A DNA stretch of 64,000 nucleotides from Mactra quadrangularis (Eukaryota; Mollusca; Bivalvia; Venerida; Mactridae): the NCBI GenBank assembly GCA_025267735.1, contig CM046303.1:55135403-55199402 (forward strand). The letters run 5' to 3'. Of the stretch, positions 40,301-52,300 are shown in pieces. The first letter of the stretch is position 1. Each line of letters starts with the position of its first letter. The position numbers were made by a program, and so were the translations under genes. The notes under the pieces were generated by a model. That model searched no databases. It was given only the letters and a program-made list of their open reading frames with translations, and had not been told where the DNA came from.

Positions 40301-43300
40301 ATGCTCAATGAGTCAGATGCCCAAGACAAAAAGTGTATTGATTGCATCAATTTCACCTCAACAAACATTCACTTAAAACCATATTTGTATATGTTTAATT
40401 GAGGCAAATGTGACAGGTGTATTAAGTTGGTCCATTTATCATTTTTCTCAAGAATGAAAGTGCTACGTAGGGGTTATAACTTTTTGTGCCCCGAGTATGT
40501 AATGACAATTAGTCCCTGACTCTTTAAATAAAGTAACAGTGAAATTTTTCGATATTTACAGTTGTCTAAATGATTTAAATTTGTTAAAAACTGTTCAAAC
40601 TCTCATACAAATGTTAAATTGAACTTTTGGTTCACCGATAATTGTTTGTCGCGTTTTTAAATTTGTGCAGAGTGACTTTTTAGACAAAGGACTACAGTTC
40701 GGCGAAATCAGATGACGCAATGCCGAACTAACGATTTTCAAGGGAAGTTACTCTTATGTTATAAATGACGCCATAAAAGGAGGGAATTAATATTTATGTT
40801 CTTTGTTGGACTAATTATTACCTGATCAATGGATTAATACGTAAATCAATTTGATATTTTGTTTCATTTATTCATATTGGCCAAATTTTTCTTACATCAT
40901 CGAAAACCGATGCCTCCGGGATACTTTCTAGGAGTTTGGTCATAAAATAGTGTCTACATCCATTCTCTCTCTATAAAAGATTCCTGATTCTTTATCTTAA
41001 TCATACAGGGCAGCTGTCAGTCACTGATTGAAATATGCCCCTAGTAACAGTTAAAAGTTAAATCCAGAGATTTAGCCTTTCAGGAGCGGTGAGGAGGTTT
41101 AGTCCCACTGTTGACTGACTCCCTTGATATAACCTAAGCTATGTGTTGCAAGAGCGTTTAGACAGTACCTAAACATATTTTTAATATACTATAGTATATA
41201 TAATAATAATTATATATAATAGTACAACTCTGCTGCTCTCTTGATACTTGGATCAACACAACTCTGAAAAGTATGCAAAATAAACAACAGCTAAGAAAAA
41301 CAACAATTTCCTGTTTATTCAAACAAAACCATACTTCAATACCTTTAATTCATTAGAAATTCCTTTATGCTTCAGTTGTGCAGCATTTTTTGCAGTAATA
41401 CCATAATCCCAGCCACAGAATACACGACTAACATAATAGAAATCAAAAGCACCACTGCCTTCAATGTAATTCTTCTTGTAAGATTTAGATATACTGAAAA
41501 AGAAAAGAAACCATTTCCATTGTTTTTTGGGGCTACCAATTATACATGATTGCATAGACAAAAAATTATTAAGACTGGATAAGACTTTAGGCTTTTAGAA
41601 AAGTTCTCAATATCAATATTCTTAATGAACATCAATCAATAAAATTATTCTAACAGTCACCAATATAATACAGTAAAGTTCCGCTATTAAGACCACTTTT
41701 GTTATTTCAAAATCATGCAGTTTTTGACAATAATTAAGACCCAAATGCTTAATTTATAAACAAAAGGGTCTCAATATTGTTACATATCAGTCACAAACTT
41801 GACAAAGGAATTAAATCGTGTCGCCAACTGGATGTATTCAAAACGAAACTGGATTTCTGTTTAACGAGTTTAGTTTATTTTAAGTTGTTTTCAACAGAAC
41901 TAGCAATATAGCCAAAATTTACAGGTATAATTTCTACAAAAAGGATTTCTTAAACATGACATAGACTGATAATAACGTTGATGAATAGCTAACCATTTGA
42001 TCTAAAATATGCAATAAAATGCAGTTCTGAAGAAGATTAACGTGGATGTGTACTCAATGCTTGTTGGTGGAGACTGATCCCTGGATGATGGACGCCAGGG
42101 TTTTTATACCCCAGGGTGGCCGATGGCCGATAAAGTGGACGATTTGGACAATTGTCCTGTGGCCGGGACGATCGTCCAATGGACGGTGGCCGATGGAAGA
42201 TTCTGTGACGTCAGTATCGTCCAAAAAACGGGACGATATGATGTCATCACTAAAAACTATTGAAATTAAATATGGCGGCCTCAAAACTGAACTAAAATGG
42301 AATTATAGACAATAAGATGGAATGAATAACATGGAATCTTACAGTTTTGGTGAACTTTAGCATGATTCAGCCTACAGACTAATTATTTTACTAGACAAAG
42401 ACTGGTTTTAAGAAACTAATGAACCCAAAGATAAATAAGTATGGTGCTCAAATGCCCCATAGGCCTGTTCAACAAGGAAAAAATCAATATTTAGGCCCAA
42501 ACTAATAATTTAGGTTTTAGTGAGATGACTGGTCATATCAATATTAAGACCTTTTCACTATAAAGTCCATCAATTTTGCTGGTCTTAATAGAGGAACTTT
42601 ACTGTAGCACAATTTTAGTCTTTTATGCTTTTATTGAGATGACACAATGAAATATTTGAAAGTTTTGGCTTAAATATATTTGAAGTTGACTACATTTCAT
42701 CTAAGATTTGCTAATGGTAAAAAAGTTAAGTTTAAAGTCTGCTTCTATATACATGTTCAGCCGACCTTACAATTTTGTACTATAGCCCCCTGATCATTGA
42801 AATCACCTTAAGACAGAGGATCCCTCACAGAGCCCAATTACACCTAAGTGGAGTAGGTAAAATTCTTACACAATGAAATAAGCAGTGCCCCTAGTGGGTT
42901 GGAACCTTGGATCTCTGAATCCCTTAGAGAATGTCCTACCACTAGACCACTGCCTGCATGGTCATGGGAGGAAAAAAATCACAGAGATAAGCTGATTTCC
43001 TGGAGATTAACAGCCATAAAAATACAGCAACTACCAAACACGAAAATATCTACACAAGGTAAATGACTTACCTTAATGCCAATATAAATAGACATAATAG
43101 ATAATAACCCCCGCATGTAAACAAGTAAGCATATTTCATATTGTAGTATGTCTCTCCAGCAATACTAAATGTCTCATACGTATAGAATCCATAATATAAC
43201 TCTGTCTGTTCAAACCAACCCTGGAATAGAAAAAACAAGAAAGATTACATGTTGAATCTACAAGTAACAACACTTTAACCAACCATTTTCTAAAAATAAT

Positions 43301-46300
43301 AAAACAATAAACCAGATAATATTCAAGCAAGAGGTACGAGACTTGGTAAATGCCCTTCAATGGCATTCCAATAGACATGTGTGAAGTATCAATGTCCCAC
43401 AAATTGCAAAAATAAAATGTTGCATGCAAAACCTTAACTAAGAATTTATAAGTAAAAACTTTAATTCAATAAAATTCATGCTGTAGTAATACAACTTGGT
43501 ATGTGACCTCCAATGGTAACCCTGTATGCATGTGCCAAGTTTCAAGCAAATCCAACTGGTAGTTTCTAAGATTTAAAGATATTGCATCTAGAAACTCAAC
43601 CAATAACTCTTACATAAACACCAATGCCGAGGCTCAACGGAGTAGGATAGCCCCACAATTCTCCAAATAGTCAAGCTGTAATAACCAAATAAGAACAACA
43701 ACAAAATCAGACTTACAGCACCAGTTAAAAGTTCTTTTCCAGTAAAAGAGACATTCTGCTGATAAGCCTTGCCATCCTGAGCTATATGTCTATACAATAT
43801 CTGCGGTAGAATAACGAAACCAAACGTCAGTACAAACACTGGTATATTGATGTAGAACAACCATTTTAGGAACAGAAAGTAGGAGAGTACACCTGTACCG
43901 AAATGACCTTCAATCTTCTTCATATGACCTCTCCATAACTTCAAGAAATAACCAAACTCTGCCATGTTGTACTTGAAATGTTTCCATGTCTGAATAAAAG
44001 TAGAAAAAAGGAAAAATTCCATGAAAAATGTATTACTCGAAAAAAATATTATATTTCTTAAAACATTGGCCAGTTTTATAAGTCCAGGAATCAACATTTG
44101 GACTTATAAAGTGTAAAAATCTTAAATTTTTCTGCAAAAGGATTACTTATATGATGATTACTATCATTTTGTAACACCTAAATCTAAAAAAGAATTATTT
44201 AGCTCTGGATGCTTTGACTCTACTTTGGAAAAATAATCCGAAGCAGGGACCAGAAAATTTGCCAAACCCAATCAGTCGGAATTCATTCTGGAACTATCCA
44301 GATAAGAAAATAAATGAGAACACAATAAGGAATTAAATTATTTCAATACTTACTATACTACAATTGTATTTAAATCTTTTCCATCTTGACACAGATTTTG
44401 GTTCTTTCTTTTTCAGGCTGACTTCACTCCTGAATGAGACACAATGATCTATAGGAGTATATTTCACATAATATAACATCTTACAATCATACATAATATC
44501 ATGACTAGAACAATAGCACTGTACACATACTAGCAACATGGCAAGTAAATTTTCATCTTACATATATCACTAAAACATTTCTTATTAATCGGCAATATTC
44601 CAAAATATAAACAATGTCCCTACACCACATTATATGTAACAACTTTAATCCAAAATGAAACCACTTTTTAGCACACCTGCTTATATAGGCCAATAAAAAA
44701 TTGTTAAATTTTATCATAAAAATGTTTCATAGTGACTGACACAGGATATTAGGACAATATGTGATCAGGTTACTTTAATATAACATGAAAATGATATCAT
44801 AAGTTCACAAAATCAGCATTTTGTCAAAATATAATTATACATCCATGCTAATGTAAAACTTATATAAAATGTATACTACAGACTTACTATACAAGACTAG
44901 AGTTAATGGTGTCATGTTATCATTTGAAGAATAAAATCTCAATATAGACAGGAAGTAAGATATAACAATCAGAATAAATTATAATGTATAGTCCCATAAT
45001 ATTAACCTGAGCTTGAACTACCTTATTATAATAATTACATGCTTCACTTATACTAAATAATGAGTTTCAGTATGCGTGTATACGATTATACACATGTTTA
45101 TAACAACTTATGTGACTTTAAATCAATTTTGTAAACATGGCATGTCATTGTACTTTTAATTTTGGACTCATTTCTTTATGGAGAAAAATGTAAGTCTGCA
45201 ATATTGTGGCACAATTTCAAAGTATTCATTCTTATCAAATCAAAATTAAATGTTCAGTATGTCTATTTTGCCGAAAGCTTCCGATAAAGCACAAACTTAC
45301 AAATAAAGACAAAAATAGAAAAGTAAATACTGAGTTTAATATATTCTTGCACAAAGGTCAAGCTGAGGTCAATATTGTCGGACTATACTAAATCACCGGA
45401 AAGTACATTTACATTTCATATATAGTGCCATCCATAATAACCTTTACACTTTTGTAAATATATGATTTATTTTTTACATTTTACCAAAACTTTAGACATT
45501 AAAAACAAATCCTAATGTGTAAATACATATGAAATAAAATTTAAATGTATTTACAAAAAAAATATGCTTTTTTACAAGTGGAAAGGTTATTTTGGATGCT
45601 ACTTATTGGCATGTCATGTATACCCTACTTATTATACATTCAGTAAATAAAAATAATTTACACGTATATTGTCTGTTTAAATATAATATAGCATGAGTAT
45701 AGGCAACAAGCATTATTATACATAAATAATATAAAAATTAGCTCAATTTTCAACAATAGCAAAACTCTCTTATACAATCTGAAAGTTTTCAATTAGACAA
45801 AATAAATACAATAAGGTGAAACTTGGATACAATTCTTTATATCCAAATTCAAGAATAAAACATTAATGTCAACAGCTAAATTGGAGTCATCACTTAATTT
45901 GCTTAAGCAATGCAATTCATTTACTTGACATTTTCACGCAAAGCACAGCATAATCATGCTAAGATAAAGGAAGGTGAGCAGCCCAAGTCAGCTTATAGCG
46001 CAATACACAGTCATGTGTTCTTTTGTTTGCAAAAATTATATACTTAGCATGCAAGCAAGCTCATAATGCTTTTAAATAATAAATAACTCAAAATATTTCA
46101 ATGAGCAGACAAAGATGTGTTCGTGAACATAATTGCATATGTATATAAGCAATTTAGTATCTTATTTCTACAGATCAGAGAACAATTGTAATCTTAGTCA
46201 TAACTTGATAAAATGTTGTATTATCTAGAGTCAGTTTCATACTTCCCTTATACTATTAGACTAGTGCAATATGCATGCTTATTGAGTCTTGGACATCGGA

Positions 46301-49300
46301 CTTTGAAGATTTGAAGAAAACCTCAATTTAATTCAGAGCAGAATGGCAATTTAATGCATCACAACGGGGCTCTTCATGAAACTAGGTTCCCCCGTTGGAC
46401 AACCAGCTATATGATTTACTTGCCCAAACCAAATGTTTACTATTAGTAACAAGTTTCCCAAACCCAAATATAGGTTGTCAGGGGCAATCAGATGACCTTT
46501 AGTGTCGACCCTGCACAAGTATGCTTTGAAAAAAAGATTTGCAATGCAATGTAATTTCTATTAATGAGATGTACAATAAAATGACAGAAATAATCAAAAG
46601 TCTTTCTTTGAGTGCTTGCTTCAGGAATAATTTACGAGGCAGCAAGGCTTATAATATATCTGTTTGCCAGCATTAAGAGCATTAGTAGATTTTTAGAAAT
46701 AAACGCATCATTAATTTGCAGCAAGCATCATACAACTATATCCTGCTAAAGTTAATAAAATTAAAATAATAACCAAAGTAATTCTGAACAATGATATATA
46801 ATTTAATTAACAGTTAAACATCCTTTTTTTTCATTGATGTTTTATATTATTGTCACCATTTCTCAGGTAATAACACTGGATCAGTTTTCCTAACACATTT
46901 TCATCACCAGTTCTCACTTTCATAAGGAGCTGATATTTTCTTCCAGATGAAGGTAAATTGACATAAATCAACTTCCTAATTGTTTGAATAGTATGAACTA
47001 CTATGACCAGATTTGATTTCCAGTGTACTTACTACAGGGTCACAAGTTCACAGCCAAAAAAATGAACTTCAACATTTTTTTAGAAAAAAAAAACCCCACT
47101 GTTAATGGATAGTCCAAGTTGATACAAATTCGATCATCAAAATATCAAATGAACTTATTTTGTCAAAGGATAAAATATGTCTTTTGTTTGAAAAATTCAA
47201 CTCATGAAGTAATATATATTGCATCTACATGACCTGAGAAATCACAATAATGGTAAACAAATGCCAAAAATGCCATTCAATAGTATGAAATTTTAAAGAC
47301 AGGGTAATTCTGCTGCAGCACAAAGTAAAATATGTCCCAGAGGTCCACATGGAAGATTGGATTTATCCAAATGTGTAGCCTCGTTAAATAAAGTCTTTTT
47401 CATTATTATAATTGTTACTACTACTTTAACTTTTATTTCTCCCAAGTATTAACAATTATATACAAACAGGGGAAATCATTATTATTATTATTATCTTTAT
47501 TATTAGTATTACTATCATTATAATTTTAAGGATAAGAATGAGGCTGAAATTCATCCACAAAATGGCATGAAAAAACCACTGCCTTGGAAACAATATTTTG
47601 TCTTGTAAGACAGACATTGTCAGCAGTCAAAGTCAAAAGTCCTAGTTGTGCAGAACATAACATGTGATTCATTATCATTAAAATGTGTAAAAATATAATC
47701 AAAGTTGTAGATTTACTTTTCAAAATTACTAGGAGTCAGGACCTCTTTCAATGTGAACATATTTCCAGAGAGTATTAATGCCGTCACATCCATGTAAATA
47801 GTAATAATATTCATATAATGTAAATATTTCAATAAAAATACACAAAAATAGATGTTAATATTACAAAGAAAATGATAGTACATTAAAGACTGTAAAATAT
47901 TGTTAAATTTTATTCAACTGTCAGAGGTGCATTCATTAACTTTGCTGATTTTAATAATCATTACAGCAAATAATGTACTCACAATCGATAAAATATATTT
48001 AAATCAGCGGAATTAATGTATGCATCATTGACAGTTGAATTAAATTTAACAATGATAAATTACATGTAAAATGATTTAAAAGATTGTAAAAAATAGATTT
48101 GAGTAAACCCCCTAAGGTGCTTAGGCTCAGAAAAAAAAACCGTCATAACTTCAAAAAACTTTAATACTGTTTAAAAGCTGAACATAATGTGTACTTACAA
48201 TTTCAGCAATAATGTTTTGAAATATTATCCAAACACAACAGTATTGATTGTTCTTTACCAAATTTGATTTGGAACATAAACATAGTTGGTACATTGTCCA
48301 CAGTCAAAAGGAACTAGCTGGTTAGGTTTCAAGTGGATACAAACTTACTTATTTTGGCTTAATTGCATCATTTATTAAACCATGATCAAACAAATTGTAA
48401 AGAATCTATCGAGGGCTGAACGAAACACTATAGTAACTCCCTTTCAGTTCAAATCAAGTTACAAAAGTGTTTCATTTAAGTTCAAAATTTTTAATATAAT
48501 AATTTTTAATTTGTGAAAACTCTGAATTTGATTATTTACAAGGGAAAAACTCTCACTCAAGTTCTGAAAATCCCTAAATTTGACCAGTCCTGAAAACTTT
48601 CACCCCCATAATTACATTGTATATACATTGACCAAGAAACAACAAAAAAACATTAGTATGTTGATGTAAGCACATAATTTACAGCAGTTAAATAAGATAG
48701 ACATTAGTCATACAAAAACTTATAAGACGAGAGGTTTTTTTTCTTTGTTGATACTCGAAGTCTGGTGACAAAAATGTTGAAAGGAGGAGGTAAAAAAAAA
48801 AAACTCGAATAAAACTTTAATAAGTCTCACATTAATTTTATTACTCTTAATCATTCATTGGCACTTTTTCCATTTCAAATAACAAGTATGTAATACATAG
48901 ATTAAGACCTGTCAATAAGAAATCATGCCATTTAAAATGTTGATTAAATTGAAATTAAATTAAAAGGTAACTCACATTAACTAAAGTGCATTTTTCAATA
49001 TTGTCAATGTTAGGTTTATTAAGTCCAAAAGGAAGATTCTAAAGCCTCTTCATTGAATTGCCATATGGAAAACTGCATTGGGAGGGCAGCCTACTTTCAT
49101 TTTGTTTTGAATTAAAACTTAATCAGAAGAAAAACTTATGAGATAACAATTATTTATGAATTATTCAAAACAGGTCCACAAAGGAATGTTACACTGGCAC
49201 TAGAGTCCTCACATTCTTTAAAATGCACGCACATATAATATTTTGTCAACAAACACAATTAAAAATCGCTCCCGTATTCATCACCCGTGCACAAGTTATG

Positions 49301-52300
49301 ACTAGATCTATACAATCATTATAATATTCACATGGTATTGAACCATTTTGACAGTAGGTACGGTCTGACAGATTTATTTTACCTTTACCAATATATTTGG
49401 ATGCAAATATCAGTCTCAATTTGTAGATTAAACATTTGCTTACAAAACTGACTATTCAAAAACTTTATATCTTTAACAGTTATTATGACATTAATCGTAA
49501 TTTCAATACTATCATTTTGCAGCTATTGAGAGTCACTGTTCACTTCCGGTTTAATCATGACGCGTTTACCGGCGTGAACTGAATGGTTGATAAAATCCTC
49601 GAGACTTTTCCCATACCTTGTCAATGAAGCGCGCCAAATTTAAACCCAATCGGAGCACACTGCTTAGGTAAACATTTACGTGTCCCAAGTTCTATAAATA
49701 GAATATATACATAATCAATGATATATTCTGTGTCTGAGTATGTAATCATTAATATCCAGGGAACCAGGTTAAGTTAAACGGGAAGTCAGTATTGATGTTG
49801 AATCGCTGTAAACTAGTGATTCTAAAATTAATATAAATTTCATGAAAACCGTATCAGATACAAACTTGTAACTTTGCATGATGTTAGAGTAATGTTTAAT
49901 CCTCAAATTGAGACCGACATTTTCTTTCAGATACAAGTCGAATTGAAGAAAAACGGTTTGGGCCGTATGCACTGTAGAAAACATTCAATACCATGTTTAT
50001 CATATATGTATGTACAGAGAACTATATATATAGGGACGTACACATTATAATCATAAGATATGGACTCTGGTGCCAGTGGAATGTTAATATCTTCTGCATT
50101 ACACCCCATTCAGACCTTATTTTGGAGAATTTCTTTTTTTTTATTTTGGGCAAAATTGCACAGGAGGCTTCAAGTATCAACAAATAAAAAAATACTGGCC
50201 TAAGAAACAAACAAAATATAATATATATAGTACATATATTACACCTCATTTGCATAACGTCCTTTATATTTAATGTGACGTCATCCGGTCCATAAATCGC
50301 ATATTGACCGGCTAGCCAGTCCATAATTTTTTATATTGACTGTTTATGACGTCATCCAGTCTTATTTAACGCCACCTTCATGTTGTGCTAATTACACGGC
50401 AACACAAACAGACGAAATGGCTAAATCAATTAACAAAAATGAAATATAACAAGAAGAGCATGTTATCGTGCTACGTTGTGTGAAAATGAAAGTCAGACTG
50501 GGGTTTTAGATAGTTGACATACTGAAGAATAAAATAATTATTTGAAAACACGTTATCATACTCGTAGTAAAATGTCAGCAACATGAGTGGTGAAAGGATT
50601 TAAATTCGGTATAATATAACAAATAACACATGGCCTTACGGGCAATATGCAAGTTTACAGACTGGTTGTTCAGACCTCGAAAGCTATATGGCCCTCAGCT
50701 GCGCTTCGGGCCATATACCTTCCTCAGTCTGACCAACCAGTCCGTAAACTTGCATATTGCCCTCATGACCATGTATTATTTGTTAAATATACATACTTGA
50801 GTCTACGTTTGTGTGATAAATTCATTGTCATTGCTTTAATCTCATCATCTTCAAATTCTCTAGCAAAATCTGGGTCATCGTGACATGCTTGAATCAATTC
50901 CTCAGACTGTTCCCGACGATAACGCATTGTACCATGACCATGTGCATGTGCATGAAATGACCTCTTCTTACTGCCCCTCTTTCTTAGGGAACCACCACTT
51001 GCCACCTCATTAGCCATTTTCTCTGTAATTAAAATAGTATACAAAATGTAATTCTATCATTTAAAATACCTCAAAAAACCCAAACTAATAATCCAAACTC
51101 TCTAATTAGGAAGACATTTGAGCAATATGTCTATAGATACAATATATCTCTTTTGATACATGTTAGAAAAATATATCATTACTCCACTAACAGCTATGAC
51201 TTAAGTCTTTTTCAAAATAAACCTGAGAAGTTTAAAAGTCATTTGATTTAAGTTCGTATTTATTGTTTAAGATTCTGACACACAAAGGCAGAACTGTCAC
51301 TTTACTAGAAATTAGGCAATATATAAAATTGTTATTCATTATGGAACTAAGAAAACATTTAAAGGAATAACCATCATGCTCTCAATAATAATGACTGTAT
51401 GCCTTTTAATGCCAGTCAACAATCTATCATAATTGTTTACATTTCAAAAATCTAATGAAATCACTGATATCTTACCAAATTGTTTACTTGGAAGACTCTC
51501 TAACAACACAGCAGCATCCCTAGGTTCTTCTTCTTTTGCCCATCTATGAGATCCTTGTTCATTTAGCATCACATCTTCAACTCTTCTTTCCATAGCATCA
51601 GCAGGACCCCCATCATTGTAACCATGTCTTGGATAATCTGAATTTGGGTATTCATCTTCATAGCCAGGATTTACTGTAAGAAGCAATACACAATATTCAC
51701 TGTAAGAAGCAATACACAATATCATTTGGAACACCTCCACCTTTCATGAATGAATAATCTTGGAAGGATTCATGGGGGGTCTTCACTGGATTTTTGTGAT
51801 TTTACTACCTACGCGAGGCGAAGCACGTAACGGTTACACAAAATAGTTCTTGCAGTATACAACAGATCTTTGTCTAAACATATTTATTTGTTTTAAATTG
51901 AACTAAATATTGTTCATCAATATCATTGAACTATGTAATTTCAAATTTACGGACTAAAAGCGAAAATTCAGTCATCGCCTAAACAAACGTGTATTTGTTT
52001 ACTTCAACATCGGTTTTTCCAAAATAGCGTCTAAATATGTCCGAGGTTATTTGTAGCAATTGGCCGAGGAGTTCCTAATGCACACAATATATTAGCTTAC
52101 ATTAAAATACCAAAACCAAACAATATGCCAAGTCTAACAAATGTTTTAACAATTATGATTGATTAATGCTATTACAAAATTATGTAAAACTTTTAAACCT
52201 CAGAATGGCTATGAAAGAATGAGGCTGACGAGTAGACCATACAAGGTATAGCTAATGTGCACCAATATAATAAAAATGTTCTTAAAATGGGCCATGAAAA

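Noticed and set aside
42820..42958. Possible tRNA gene on the minus strand
   Set aside because: The tRNA-like head belongs to a SINE that is also present at 20252-20459.
43136..43429. 97-codon minus-strand frame
   Set aside because: Out of frame with the TMC exon it overlaps (43072-43220), and runs into the intron.
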